A stretch of 64,000 nt of DNA from Paenibacillus sp. FSL R5-0623 (GCF_037974265.1 NZ_CP150233.1:3720001-3784000); one strand, 5' to 3'. Positions 1 to 9,064 are shown, counted from the stretch's first letter. Notes: generated from the letters alone by a model not told the origin. A program made the numbers and translations.

Positions 1-166
1 TGGGATGCCATGGCATACACAGGGTAGGATCTGATACCAGTAAAGAAAACGTAACGATTGTCCTAAGTATACGATTGTATAACAAAGCGAAAGGGTCATC
101 CCTCATAGGATGGCTCTAAAACTTGCTGTTACAGACAACACGGAGGACAGTATCGTAAACGAAGAA
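1..166. other. Left-edge non-coding stretch
   Basis: No convincing gene is visible in the first 166 bases. A short GGTCATCC...GGATGGC inverted repeat lies near 93-113. The stretch may be the tail of an intergenic region whose upstream gene is outside the window. Confidence 0.4.
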
Positions 167-325
167 GGTCGATTGAACTAAAGGGAAACAATAGTTCCAT
201 GAAACCAAAGGAGACCGCCGATCAACAGGATCGGTGGCTTTATTCGACTACCGGGCAGTAAAGTTTAGTTATAATCAACTTTTATCACCATAAAATAAAG
301 TTCACTTGGTAAAATTGTGAAGTAA
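167..325 (+). repeat. Modular intergenic repeat, copy 1 (hairpin plus AACTA/TAGTT boxes)
   Basis: An AACTAAAGGG...ATAGTT box (176-196) is followed by a hairpin, CCGCCGATC with GATCGGTGG (215-237), then TTTATTC and a second box ACTACCGGGCAGTAAAGTTTAGT-like segment at 246-268. Bases about 201-325 are nearly identical to 26699-26823, in the same orientation. The order box, hairpin, box recurs at 43017-43100. It ends just before the phosphotransferase gene. Confidence 0.75.
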
Positions 326-351
326 AAATCACATTAACTGGGGTGGATACT

Positions 352-1326
352 ATGCTTTCTGAAGAAGATTATGCGAAGGTGGCGAAAGAAGCTTTACAGC
401 AATACCCAATCTATTGGGAAAAACTTGTGTATCTCGGAAAGAGTGATAATGTTACATTTCAAGTTCAGACCAACGATGATCATCAAAAGTTTCTTATCAA
501 AATCCATATCTCAACGATTTCCATTCAATCAAAAGGGAATATCGCATCAGAGCTTATTTGGCTTGAAGCTTTGGTTAAAGATACAAATCTCGTCGTACCT
601 GCACCGGTCAGAAATCTTCAAGGTGATCTGGTAACAGAAATCTCAACTGATTTTAGCGAAAATACAATCATGCTGACTATTCATCATTGGATTCATGGAA
701 GCGTACTTCAAAGAGAGCCAACAAGTAATGAAACTGAAAATTTAGCTCTCTTAATGGCGGCTCTACATAGACATTCTATGCAGTGGAATGCACCTGAAGG
801 CTTTAATAGGCCAATATACAATTCTGATCATTTATATTCATCACTTAATCAATTAAAATGGTTAGTAAATTTAGAGCTTATCTCAAGTGAAGTGTTTGTT
901 CATGTGGAAGAGTCAGCACATAAAATAGCAAATGTGATACAAAATCATAAACGTTTGCCAAGTAACTGGGGAGTTATTCATTCTGACCTTCATGAGAGTA
1001 ACTATGTATTTTATGACGATACTCCTCAACCTATAGATTTTTCGAATTGTGGCTATGGCTTTTATTTATTTGATATGGCTGAAACATTTTTGCATCTTTC
1101 ATCTGATAATAGGAAAGTATTTATTTCATCGTATAGCAAAGTAAATCAACTGGAAGAGAATTATGTCGAGTTATTGGAAGCATTTTTTATTTGGTCAATC
1201 ATTAGGACTTTTGCATTCCATTCTCTAAATCCAAATGAACAACAATCCATAGCGGCAAATTTTCCATCAGTTATTGAAAACTATTTTAGGAAATATCTTA
1301 AAGGAGAAATTTTTTTGTTAAACTAA
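352..1326 (+). CDS. Aminoglycoside phosphotransferase/choline kinase-family protein
   Basis: This is a kinase-like phosphotransferase of the APH fold, which transfers phosphate from ATP to a small hydroxylated molecule. The catalytic loop HSDLHESN and the metal-binding PIDFSNCG segment are in the right order in the C-terminal half, followed by a DMAETF helix typical of the family. The ATG at 352 is preferred over an in-frame GTG at 343, because GGGGTGG at 341-346 sits 5 bases before it. The protein is about 324 residues, a normal length. The substrate cannot be told from sequence; homoserine-kinase-like or SrkA-like roles are possible. It stands alone, with a modular repeat upstream. Confidence 0.85.
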   Translation: MLSEEDYAKVAKEALQQYPIYWEKLVYLGKSDNVTFQVQTNDDHQKFLIKIHISTISIQSKGNIASELIWLEALVKDTNLVVPAPVRNLQGDLVTEISTDFSENTIMLTIHHWIHGSVLQREPTSNETENLALLMAALHRHSMQWNAPEGFNRPIYNSDHLYSSLNQLKWLVNLELISSEVFVHVEESAHKIANVIQNHKRLPSNWGVIHSDLHESNYVFYDDTPQPIDFSNCGYGFYLFDMAETFLHLSSDNRKVFISSYSKVNQLEENYVELLEAFFIWSIIRTFAFHSLNPNEQQSIAANFPSVIENYFRKYLKGEIFLLN

Positions 1327-1414
1327 GGAGTAGGTTAGTGTAATTTCCCGTTTTAGATAACGTGATAATATAAACAGAGTTCAAGACATGAATACAATAA
1401 ATGGAGGGGTAGGA

Positions 1415-1666
1415 TTGAACAAGTATGTGTTACATATAGTTGCAAGTGTAATTTGCATATTGTTACCTGCTGTTGGCCTCTTATATGTTTTGTGGGATAG
1501 CAACCAACCCAAAATAGGTCCTTTAGGAGACGGAATACCAAATTATCCTTCAATATCTCAATGGATATCTATTGGCTCTTCTTTTATTCTTGGAGTAGTT
1601 AATTTACCTCTTTCCATAATTCGATATAGACAAAAGGCTAAAGAAGATAACGGGCAGGATAGATGA
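1415..1666 (+). CDS. Small two-helix membrane protein, unknown
   Basis: I do not recognise this protein. With the TTG start at 1415 it has about 83 residues, with GGAGGGG at 1403-1409 as ribosome binding site. An ATG 27 bases upstream (1388) lacks such a site. Two hydrophobic segments, one from YVLHIVASVICILL and one around SSFILGVVNLPLSI, flank a short loop rich in Pro and Gly. The C-terminal tail is charged (RQKAKEDNGQDR), so both ends are probably cytoplasmic. It may be transcribed with the preceding phosphotransferase, but 88 bases separate them. Confidence 0.6.
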   Translation: MNKYVLHIVASVICILLPAVGLLYVLWDSNQPKIGPLGDGIPNYPSISQWISIGSSFILGVVNLPLSIIRYRQKAKEDNGQDR

Positions 1667-1743
1667 ATTTTGTGAATATACGCTAGGTATGCGAACGATA
1701 AAAACATAAACATTTTTCAAACAGGATGTAAAATGATCAGTTC

Positions 1744-1759
1744 TTGACTGTATGGTCAA
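1744..1759. promoter_or_regulatory. Candidate TetR operator upstream of tetR
   Basis: TTGACTGTATGGTCAA is a 16-bp inverted repeat with TTGAC/GTCAA arms. A similar element, TTGACTACGAAGTCAA, lies at 2374-2389 after the regulator and before the oxidoreductase gene. TTGACT could itself be the -35 box with TACATT (1767-1772) as -10, which would place the transcript start at or next to the ATG. Confidence 0.6.
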
Positions 1760-1778
1760 TAACTGATACATTAATCCC

Positions 1779-2354
1779 ATGAGCAGACCAAGAGAATTTG
1801 ATGTCGATCGTGTATTACAACAGTCTATGGAAGTGTTCTGGAATCAAGGCTTCAAAGCAACTTCTTATGAGGACCTTACGCGTACTACAGGAGTCAAAAA
1901 GCAAAGTTTGTACTGTGTTTTTAAAGACAAGCGGTCGTTGTTCCTGAAGGCGCTGGCACTTTACCGTGAACAGGTTATAGCGAAACTGAAACAGATTGAA
2001 GCCCTGGATTCGTCTCCCGTTGATAAACTGGATACCTTACGATATTCCCTTTTAGACGATGAAACTAGCTGCCAAGGGTGTCTAATTGTGAATGCATCAC
2101 TCGAATTCGGAACAGATGACAAGCAGGTCACACGCGAAGCTGAGCTCATGGTAGAAGAGATTCAACTGGTATTAGAGAAGATCATACGTAGTGGCCAGAA
2201 TCAACAGTTAATTTCCAACCGGTATACGAGTATAGAGCTTGCATCTTATCTAAATAACACCATTCTTGGTGTGAGAGTTATGGAGAAATCAGGTTCATCC
2301 CGTGAACAGATCGAGACGGTTCTGCGTACTTCATTTGGCATGATCATGTCTTGA
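1779..2354 (+). CDS. TetR/AcrR family transcriptional regulator
   Basis: This 191-residue protein has an N-terminal helix-turn-helix (about residues 5-50, with the typical FWNQGFKATSYEDLTRTTGVKKQSLYxxFKDK pattern) and a helical C-terminal ligand domain of the TetR_C_16/AefR-like type, with a CxGCLIVNA-like motif (CQGCLIVNAS). It most likely represses itself and the downstream Old Yellow Enzyme gene, since related 16-bp palindromes precede both. The ATG lies only about 7 bases after a possible -10 box and has no clear ribosome binding site, so a leaderless transcript is possible. The ligand is unknown; electrophiles or quinones would fit the neighbour. Confidence 0.9.
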   Translation: MSRPREFDVDRVLQQSMEVFWNQGFKATSYEDLTRTTGVKKQSLYCVFKDKRSLFLKALALYREQVIAKLKQIEALDSSPVDKLDTLRYSLLDDETSCQGCLIVNASLEFGTDDKQVTREAELMVEEIQLVLEKIIRSGQNQQLISNRYTSIELASYLNNTILGVRVMEKSGSSREQIETVLRTSFGMIMS

Positions 2355-2373
2355 TCTTTTTTTTGTGGAATTC

Positions 2374-2389
2374 TTGACTACGAAGTCAA
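2374..2389. promoter_or_regulatory. Candidate TetR operator upstream of the ene-reductase gene
   Basis: TTGACTACGAAGTCAA has perfect 6-bp arms (TTGACT/AGTCAA) and the same 16-bp length as the palindrome at 1744-1759. It lies 20 bases after the regulator stop and about 170 before the oxidoreductase start. A good ribosome site at 2428-2436 is followed by TTG and only six codons (stop near 2464), so a short leader or gene remnant may lie between. Confidence 0.55.
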
Positions 2390-2559
2390 AAATAATTAAA
2401 GGCGGATTAATACACCACGAAACCTTGAAGGAGGTGGGGCTTTTTGATAAAAATCGTGTATTGATTCATTTGGAAATAACGTCTAGCTGTTAACCAGGCT
2501 GGTTGCTGTTTAACATCTCCTAGGTCAATTTATATAATACGAAATATGTGGAGGTTATT

Positions 2560-3600
2560 ATGAATTATTCTCAATCCGTAGAAGCATTGTTCCAACCTGT
2601 AGAGTTAGGTCACTTGAAGTTATCCAATCGGATCGTGATGGCGCCGATGACGCGTCAATTTTCTCCGGACGGTATCCCGGGTTCGAATGTTGCGGGCTAT
2701 TACCGCCGCAGAGCAGAGAACGCAGTCGGGCTTATTGTGACGGAAGGGACAATAATTAATCATCCGGATGCATCCAATCAAGCCAATGTGCCTCACTTTT
2801 ATGGCGAAGCTGCAATGAATGGTTGGGCACATGTTGTATCTGAAGTACATGAAGCTGGCGGTCGAATTATTCCACAGATCTGGCATATGGGAGCCAAAGG
2901 TCATGTTAATGATTATTCGGAAGCTGAGATTGCTACAATCGTTCAGGAATTCGCAAAAGCAGCCTCAGAAGCGAAACGCGTTGGGTTCGATGGTGTTGAA
3001 ATCCATGGAGCACACGGCTATCTGATCGACCAATTCCTGTATGAGAAAACCAACTCTCGTACAGATCGTTACGGTGGAGATATGATGGCTCGCACACGTT
3101 TTGCAGTTGAAGTGGTTGAGGCTTGCCGTAAAGTAGTGGGATCGGAATTCCCTATTGTACTGCGTTTGTCTCAGTGGAAGACAGATGATTATCAGGCTAA
3201 ATTGGCTGAAACACCGGAATTACTAGAGCAGCTTCTTGCACCGTTGGTTCAAGCTGGAGTCGATATCTTCCACTGTTCCACACGCCGTTTCTGGGAGCCG
3301 GAATTCGAAGGGTCTGATCTGAATTTTGCTGGTTGGACCAAAAAACTGACTGGTAAACCGACAATCACTGTTGGATCGATTGGTCTTGATGGTGACTTTA
3401 CAAGTCTGTTCACAGAAGGTAAAGGCGCAAGTAACGTCGGTATCGAGGGATTGGTACAACGACTTCAGAATGATGAGTTTGATCTGGTTGCTGTAGGCCG
3501 TGCTCTTCTAGTCGACCCTGAATGGGTTAAGAAAATTCAAGAAGGACGTATTGATGATCTGGTTCCATTCACAAGAGAGGCGATGACTGTACTTACTTAA
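2560..3600 (+). CDS. Old Yellow Enzyme family NADH:flavin oxidoreductase, with apparent internal deletion
   Basis: This is an FMN-dependent ene-reductase TIM barrel. Visible family motifs are the N-terminal LKLSNRIVMAPMTR, the QIWHMGA strand, FDGVEIHGAHGYLIDQFL with the substrate-binding His pair, SRTDRYGG, and the phosphate-binding end VGRALLVDPEW. The ATG at 2560 follows GTGGAGGT at 2548-2555. The protein is 346 residues, whereas relatives are usually 360-385. The shortfall falls between QIWHMGA and the helix beginning EIATIVQEF, where the family normally has about 30 more residues with a conserved GPS-type loop. FMN binding may be intact but the active-site lid is probably altered. It is likely controlled by the TetR gene upstream. 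Confidence 0.88.
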   Translation: MNYSQSVEALFQPVELGHLKLSNRIVMAPMTRQFSPDGIPGSNVAGYYRRRAENAVGLIVTEGTIINHPDASNQANVPHFYGEAAMNGWAHVVSEVHEAGGRIIPQIWHMGAKGHVNDYSEAEIATIVQEFAKAASEAKRVGFDGVEIHGAHGYLIDQFLYEKTNSRTDRYGGDMMARTRFAVEVVEACRKVVGSEFPIVLRLSQWKTDDYQAKLAETPELLEQLLAPLVQAGVDIFHCSTRRFWEPEFEGSDLNFAGWTKKLTGKPTITVGSIGLDGDFTSLFTEGKGASNVGIEGLVQRLQNDEFDLVAVGRALLVDPEWVKKIQEGRIDDLVPFTREAMTVLT

Positions 3601-3701
3601 TTGTAGTTATAATCATTAGGAATATGTATTAATCAAACACACCTTCAAGAAAATGAAACCTTGTCGTAAGATAGGGATATCATCTTGGAGGTGTGTTTGT
3701 A
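3601..3701. repeat. Long inverted repeat before the transposase fragment
   Basis: CAAACACACCTTCAAG near 3634 is matched by CTTGGAGGTGTGTTTG at 3684-3699, 15 of 16 bases pairing across a loop of about 35 bases. It lies directly before the transposase start and could be the terminal or protective structure of the lost insertion sequence. Confidence 0.5.
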
Positions 3702-3815
3702 ATGGCAACCAGAGTGAGTTATCCGGTGGAACTAAAGATGAAAGCCATAGAAATGAGACTGGCATTAGAGCAGAACAGGGACTTGCTAGGCCTGACAGAC
3801 ATCCAATGCAATTGA
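3702..3815 (+). pseudogene. IS3-family transposase OrfA fragment
   Basis: An ATG at 3702, with TTGGAGG at 3685-3691 upstream, begins a peptide starting MATRVSYPVELKMKAIEMRLA, which resembles the start of IS3/IS150-type OrfA proteins whose N-terminal domain is a helix-turn-helix. The similarity stops after about 22 codons and the frame ends at 3815 (37 codons). No OrfB or right end follows; the next gene, on the other strand, begins immediately. This is a relic of an insertion sequence, not an active one. The identification rests on memory of the family's N-terminal pattern. Confidence 0.6.
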
Positions 3816-3819
3816 CGAT

Positions 3820-4839
3820 CTATTCATTAGTGCTAAGTGACAACAAGTGTTTTAGATTGTCATCAATCAATTGATTATCGGCACTGTTGATTCCACGACC
3901 GGCAAAATGGCCCCAGATCGATTGAATTGGTTTCAAGACAGCATTAGGTATACGCTTAGCTTCGTATTCATTATCGGCCGCTGTGCAGAAGAGATCCGTG
4001 CTTCCCGGCATGATACAGGCATAAGCTTTTATGCTCTGAAGTGCTTTATCAAAGTCTCCGTTATAAGAGGGGTTTGCACTGATATCTGCATGTTGCCCTG
4101 TCCATAACATGGCCAGAACATTATGCGGATCCATATTCATAAAGCTATTTTCCCAGACACCAGCTATAAAATCCTCCAATGTGTCAAATCCCATCTCACG
4201 GTAATGCTCTTCTCTATAAAATGCATGTGATAGTCCCCATCCTGCATACACCCGACCAACGGCACGCATGTCTGTCGAACTTAGTTGGTTTAATTTACTT
4301 GAGTCGAAACCGACTGCAGAGAGCAGTGAAGCTTTCACGCCTTCCAGAACCACAAATGTGTGTGGCCAAGGTTTGGCGATGCCTCCGAAAGGCGCGATTC
4401 GTTCGACCATCTCCGGGTAACTTGCCCCCCATTGAAATGCCTGAATGCCGCCCATCGACCACCCAACGACGAGAGCAATCTTTTGAATACCGAATTTTTC
4501 GGTCAGCAGTTGGTGCTGGAATCGAACGTTGTCATAGATGGTTACCTGTGGAAAGTTAGCCTGATCGAATGGAGGAGGCGTGTTACTGGGAGAAGAAGAG
4601 AGTCCATTGCCCAGCAAATTGGGAACGATAATAAAATATTTCTCTGGATCCAGTGCCATCCCGCTGCCAATGAGCCATTCATTCTGAATATGCTGATCTC
4701 CAAAAGCCGTTGGATAGACAATAACATTATCCTTCTGTTCATTTAATTTCCCGTAAGTTTTATAAGCCAGATAAGCGTTTGGTAACGTCATTCCTGATTG
4801 TAAGATGACATCACCCAAATTAAAAATTTCATAATCCAT
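3820..4839 (-). CDS. MetX-like alpha/beta hydrolase (homoserine O-acetyltransferase family)
   Basis: An alpha/beta-hydrolase with the GWSMGG nucleophile elbow at about residue 128 from the chosen start, a late Asp in a TDLFCTAADN segment and the catalytic His in WGHFAGRG. The LAYKTYGKLN opening and the overall pattern match the MetX/homoserine acyltransferase superfamily. Family members of this short type are often general hydrolases rather than true methionine enzymes. The ATG at 4839 is chosen because AAGGGAGAG lies just before it; a GTG at 4872 lacks a site. The gene diverges from a LysR regulator at 4985, which probably controls it. No methionine genes are nearby, so a biosynthetic role is unproven. 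Confidence 0.8.
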   Translation of the reverse strand: MDYEIFNLGDVILQSGMTLPNAYLAYKTYGKLNEQKDNVIVYPTAFGDQHIQNEWLIGSGMALDPEKYFIIVPNLLGNGLSSSPSNTPPPFDQANFPQVTIYDNVRFQHQLLTEKFGIQKIALVVGWSMGGIQAFQWGASYPEMVERIAPFGGIAKPWPHTFVVLEGVKASLLSAVGFDSSKLNQLSSTDMRAVGRVYAGWGLSHAFYREEHYREMGFDTLEDFIAGVWENSFMNMDPHNVLAMLWTGQHADISANPSYNGDFDKALQSIKAYACIMPGSTDLFCTAADNEYEAKRIPNAVLKPIQSIWGHFAGRGINSADNQLIDDNLKHLLSLSTNE

Positions 4840-4897
4840 CGTATAGTCTCTCCCTTCAAAATGAAAAACCACATGTTCCCTGTGATCTCTTGTACTC

Positions 4898-4916
4898 AGT
4901 ATAGAGCTGTGATACT
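4898..4916. promoter_or_regulatory. Candidate LysR-type binding site
   Basis: AGTAT and ATACT arms are separated by 9 bases in the divergent region, and contain a T-N11-A spacing typical of LysR boxes. Two copies of ATAGAATTCA follow at about 4931 and 4944, which may be additional contacts. Confidence 0.45.
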
Positions 4917-4984
4917 CTCAATAAAAGTGAATAGAATTCATAATAGAATTCAATAAAATTGAAAGATGAAGGTGGGATCATCGG

Positions 4985-5893
4985 ATGGAATTTCGTCAAC
5001 TGAATACGTTTTGTACCGTTGCAACAACATTGAATTTCACGCGGGCAGCAGAAGCGCTGAGCTACGTTCCTTCCAACGTCACGATGCAAATCAAAGCATT
5101 GGAAGACGAGCTAGGTGTTCGCCTCTTTGATCGGTTGGGTAAGCAACTCGCACTCACAACTGCGGGTAAACGCTTTTTAACACACGCCCAAGGCGTTCTT
5201 GAAAAAATGGACGAAGCTCGTAGTGCTGTCCATGATAATGAAAAACTAAGTGGTACCTTAACGATAAGTGCGAATGAGGTTATTTGTTCCTATCGGCTTC
5301 CACCTGTCTTCCAACGGTTTCGTTCGCAGCATCCGGGAGTTCGTCTAATCTTCCGCTCAGTTCCGAATCAAGAACTCAAGCAAACGCTCTTTGAGGGAAC
5401 CACGGATTTGGTTTATATGTTGGATGAACCCATTCGCTCGAGTGGACTTTCCGTGGAGCCTTTGCTGGAAGAACATTTCCGATTGTTAGCTGCTCCAGAT
5501 CACCCACTCGCCAAACGAACTGTGCTGCAATTGGAAGATTTTCATGAAGAAGTGTTCCTGACAAATGAGAAGGGTTGTCCCTATCGAACGATGTTTGATC
5601 GGTCATTTGAGAAAGAGGGCATTGATAACATTACATATTTAGAGTTTCAAAGTGCGGAAGCCATTAAACAATGTGCAATTTCAGGCATCGGTATTGCCTT
5701 TCTTCCTGAGATCGTCGTGGAATCTGAAGTTGAACGCGGAGAACTTGTTGTCCTCCCATGGCAAATTCCGGACTTGCAGGTATATACACAGATGTTGTGG
5801 CATAAAGACAAGTGGCTTTCACCAATCATGTTATCTTTTATAGAAGCAACCAGGGAAGTTTTTGGATCAAAGAATGAGAATAAAACCATATAG
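4985..5893 (+). CDS. LysR family transcriptional regulator
   Basis: A 302-residue LysR protein. The winged helix-turn-helix fills residues 1-60 (MEFRQLNTFCTVATTLNFTRAA, then the recognition helix region VPSNVTMQIKALEDELGVRLFDR), followed by a periplasmic-binding-like effector domain to about residue 290. A GGTGGGATC stretch lies 5-13 bases before the ATG. It diverges from the MetX-like hydrolase with 145 bases between, the classical arrangement for a LysR regulator and its target. The effector is unknown. Confidence 0.92.
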   Translation: MEFRQLNTFCTVATTLNFTRAAEALSYVPSNVTMQIKALEDELGVRLFDRLGKQLALTTAGKRFLTHAQGVLEKMDEARSAVHDNEKLSGTLTISANEVICSYRLPPVFQRFRSQHPGVRLIFRSVPNQELKQTLFEGTTDLVYMLDEPIRSSGLSVEPLLEEHFRLLAAPDHPLAKRTVLQLEDFHEEVFLTNEKGCPYRTMFDRSFEKEGIDNITYLEFQSAEAIKQCAISGIGIAFLPEIVVESEVERGELVVLPWQIPDLQVYTQMLWHKDKWLSPIMLSFIEATREVFGSKNENKTI

Positions 5894-5963
5894 GTTATGT
5901 ATGAGACATCAAACTGACTGTTGAGCACAGTAAAATGCTGTTGAAAGTGAGGAGACATTATTT

Positions 5964-6680
5964 ATGATTCCATTAGTATATGACCAGATTAACCATTGGG
6001 GAAAAGACGATGAATTTTTCCTTTCATTGTTAAAGAGATTACAAGTTGAATCTATAGCTGACCTGGGCTGTGGAACAGGAAGATGGACTACTCATCTTGT
6101 TCAGTACGGTTATAAAATTACCGCTATAGATCCCAATGAAGAAGCGATTGAAATGGCGCGAAGTAAAGATAATTCTGGAAATGTGAATTGGATTATAGGT
6201 GATAGTGCAGATTTACAAACCAATACCTATGATGCGGTAATTATGACAGCCAATGTTGCACAGGTATTTCTTACAGATGATAGTTGGAAGCGAGTGATCT
6301 CAGACGTATTCCGATCCCTAAAAATTGGGGGTCACTTTATTTTTGATACAAGAAACCCTTTGGTAAAAGTATGGGAAGAATGGGAGAAGGACAAAACTCC
6401 TGACTTCGCTAAAGATAGACTAAGCGGAGATCCTTTGGAAATTTATACAGAATATGAAGGGTTCGAGGGAGATATTTACACTTTCTATGAAATAGTGAAA
6501 AATACCAAAACAGAAAAAGTGTTAGTTCATGAAAAAATGCAGCTGAGGTTTCGAAATCAAGAAGAACTTGATGAGTCGCTGAAACAAATCGGTTTTTCAA
6601 AAATTAAAACATATGGTGATTGGGAATTTAAACAAGCAAATTTGGAGAATAGATCGTTTATTTTTCATTGTGTAAAATAG
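5964..6680 (+). CDS. Class I SAM-dependent methyltransferase
   Basis: A 238-residue Rossmann-fold methyltransferase. The SAM-binding motif I (ADLGCGTGRWT) is at about residues 32-42, with the acidic motif II (ITAIDPNEEAIEMAR) and a later GGHFIFDTRNP strand resembling motif III. The ATG follows GTGAGGAGAC at 5947-5956. The C-terminal part, with EKMQLRFRNQEELDESLKQIGF, resembles small-molecule methyltransferases rather than RNA enzymes. The substrate is not evident. It is followed by a modular repeat carrying a terminator. Confidence 0.85.
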   Translation: MIPLVYDQINHWGKDDEFFLSLLKRLQVESIADLGCGTGRWTTHLVQYGYKITAIDPNEEAIEMARSKDNSGNVNWIIGDSADLQTNTYDAVIMTANVAQVFLTDDSWKRVISDVFRSLKIGGHFIFDTRNPLVKVWEEWEKDKTPDFAKDRLSGDPLEIYTEYEGFEGDIYTFYEIVKNTKTEKVLVHEKMQLRFRNQEELDESLKQIGFSKIKTYGDWEFKQANLENRSFIFHCVK

Positions 6681-6696
6681 CAGTTAGTAAAAAAAT

Positions 6697-6753
6697 GTCG
6701 AGAAACAAGAACATGTTCTCATTGAAAGTCGCTATATTAGCGGCTTTTTTATT
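6697..6753 (+). repeat. Modular intergenic repeat with terminator, copy 2
   Basis: The copy has GTCGAG, the box ACAAGAACATGTTCTC (its core GAACATGTTC is a perfect palindrome) and the hairpin GTCGCTATATTAGCGGC followed by six Ts at 6729-6750. It is well placed to terminate the methyltransferase transcript. The second-stem module seen in other copies is absent here. Confidence 0.75.
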
Positions 6754-6954
6754 CCTAAAATAACTACAGACATTGTTCATTCAAATCCATTCAATGAAAT
6801 TTGTTCATATATGATGAACTGGAGTATGATGGGGAAGGCAATGCTGATAATCACCATATAATCAATGCCAAGTATAAAGTGTAATTTTATATAGGTCTAA
6901 AGCTTTTGGACCCAGCTATACAACACCATACTTCCTTGAAGGGGGACATCTGTT

Positions 6955-8886
6955 TTGGATGAGCAGTTTCTAGATTTATTGGCCGAGAAATATGATACGG
7001 AAGAAAAAATCATAACAGAGATCATCAACCTTGAAGCGATCTCCAATCTCCCAAAGGGAACCGAGCATTTTGTCAGTGATTTGCATGGGGAGTTCCACGC
7101 TTTTCAGCATGTACTAAGAAACGGTTCGGGTACTGTCAAAGAGAAAATCAAAGAATTATTCCGGGAGGTTTGGACGGATCAAGAAATCAATGATTTTGCG
7201 GCGTTAGTTTATTACCCGGAAGAAAAAATACAGCTGGTTATAGGGGAACTGAGCAATAAACAGGCTTTGAACCAGTGGTATAGACTAACAATTGAACACA
7301 TGCTTAAGCTTATTTCTTATGCGTCTTCCAAGTATACACGCTCAAAATTGCGTAAAGCTCTGCCGGAGCAATATGTATATATTGTAGAAGAGCTTTTATA
7401 CAAGACGGATTCGACCAACAATAAGAATCCTTATTACGAGGAAATATATCGGCAAATAATATCCTTGGGCCAGGCGGACAATCTCATTATCGGACTTGCT
7501 TATACGACACAGCGTCTGGTCGTTGACCATCTTCATGTGGTTGGAGATATCTATGACCGGGGGCCGTACCCCGATAAAATTATGGATACGCTGATCAACT
7601 ACCATTCTGTAGACATACAGTGGGGGAACCATGATGTCCTTTGGATCGGAGCCTACGCAGGTTCCCTGGTCTGCCTCGCGAATATTATTCGGATCTGCGC
7701 CAGATACGATAATCTGGACATCATTGAAGATGTATACGGAATCAATCTGCGCCCACTGCTAAACCTGGCGGAGAAATATTATAAAGACAATCCGTCCTTC
7801 AGACCTAAGCTACAGGCTGGCCATAATGTATCGGAGCAGGAAATTCTGCAGATCACCAAAATTCACCAAGCCATTGCCATGATCCAGTTTAAACTTGAAA
7901 TCCCGATTATCAAGAGACGCCCATACTTTAATATGTCTGAAAGACTTTTGCTGGAACAGATTGATTACGACAACAATGAAATCAATATCTGCGGTAAAAC
8001 GTACATGCTGGAAAACACCTGTTTCGCAACCGTTAATCCGCAGAAACCTGAACAATTGCTGGAGGAAGAACGCCAGGTGATGGAAAAGCTGTTGTTTTCC
8101 GTTCAGCATTCCGAAAAGATGGCCAGACATATGAATTTTCTCATGAAAAAGGGTAGCCTTTATTTAAAATACAACGGGAATTTGTTAATCCACGGCTGTA
8201 TTCCTTTGGATGAAGAAGGAAATATGGAAGAACTGCAGATTGAAGACAAGACATATGCGGGCCGTCAATTGCTTGATGTTTTTGAAGATTATTTACGTTA
8301 CGCCTTTGCGCATCCGGAAGAGACAGAAGATCTGGCGACGGATATGGTATGGTACATCTGGACAGGGGAATGCTCCTCGCTCTTTGGAAAGAGAGAAATG
8401 ACCACTTTTGAACGGTATTTTATCCAAGATAAAGAAGCACATAAGGAGAGAAAGAATCCTTACTACCATTTACGTGAAAATGAAGAGATCTGTCGAAAAA
8501 TCTTACAGGAGTTTGATTTGAATCCAGATCATGGACATGTCATTAACGGCCACACACCTGTCAAAGAAATTAGTGGAGAGAGCCCTGTTAAAGCAAACGG
8601 AAAAATGATCGTGATTGACGGCGGTTTTTCCAAAGCCTATCAATCCACAACGGGCATTGCCGGATATACCTTGTTGTACAATTCCTTTGGCATGCAACTT
8701 GTCGCCCATAAGAAATTTAACTCAAAAGAAGATGTCTTATGTAACGGAACGGACGTGTTATCTCTAAAAAGATTGGTGGACAAAGAACTGGCGCGGAAAC
8801 TGGTGAGGGAAACCAATGTCGGTGAACAGCTGTTACAGAAAATCTCAAATTTGAAGGATCTATTAGACTATCGCGACATGAAATGA
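6955..8886 (+). CDS. fbp: Fructose-1,6-bisphosphatase, class III
   Basis: This gluconeogenic enzyme hydrolyses fructose-1,6-bisphosphate to fructose-6-phosphate. The 643-residue length and calcineurin-like metal motifs fit class III enzymes of Bacillales: VSDLHGEFH near residue 42, [12 protein letters not shown] at about 196-207, GNHD at about 222, and a late GHTPVKE near residue 530. The start is TTG at 6955, preceded by GAAGGGGG at 6938-6945. It appears to be a single-gene unit. The hairpin at 8942-8996 probably ends the transcript. Confidence 0.95.
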   Translation: MDEQFLDLLAEKYDTEEKIITEIINLEAISNLPKGTEHFVSDLHGEFHAFQHVLRNGSGTVKEKIKELFREVWTDQEINDFAALVYYPEEKIQLVIGELSNKQALNQWYRLTIEHMLKLISYASSKYTRSKLRKALPEQYVYIVEELLYKTDSTNNKNPYYEEIYRQIISLGQADNLIIGLAYTTQRLVVDHLHVVGDIYDRGPYPDKIMDTLINYHSVDIQWGNHDVLWIGAYAGSLVCLANIIRICARYDNLDIIEDVYGINLRPLLNLAEKYYKDNPSFRPKLQAGHNVSEQEILQITKIHQAIAMIQFKLEIPIIKRRPYFNMSERLLLEQIDYDNNEINICGKTYMLENTCFATVNPQKPEQLLEEERQVMEKLLFSVQHSEKMARHMNFLMKKGSLYLKYNGNLLIHGCIPLDEEGNMEELQIEDKTYAGRQLLDVFEDYLRYAFAHPEETEDLATDMVWYIWTGECSSLFGKREMTTFERYFIQDKEAHKERKNPYYHLRENEEICRKILQEFDLNPDHGHVINGHTPVKEISGESPVKANGKMIVIDGGFSKAYQSTTGIAGYTLLYNSFGMQLVAHKKFNSKEDVLCNGTDVLSLKRLVDKELARKLVRETNVGEQLLQKISNLKDLLDYRDMK

Positions 8887-8941
8887 AACGATTGCTAAAA
8901 ATACACACCTGGATCAACCGTTTGAGTGCAATATGACGTAG

Positions 8942-8996
8942 ACGCTCGTATTGGGCAGGGAAGTAATAATACCCAGCCTGTACGAGCCTTTCTTTT
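8942..8996 (+). terminator. Terminator-like hairpin after fbp
   Basis: GCTCGTA (8943-8949) pairs with TACGAGC, with an inner GGG/CCC stem, and the hairpin is followed by CTTTCTTTT. Confidence 0.6.
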
Positions 8997-9064
8997 GTAG
9001 CAGTGCGATCTAACAACGTAGAGGAAATGTAAATTTGCCTTCAATTTGTGGAGAGGAGGAAGAT

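Noticed and set aside
3820-4839. Naming the MetX-like gene metX
   Set aside because: The protein is of the general MetX-like hydrolase type and no methionine genes are adjacent; the specific activity cannot be claimed.
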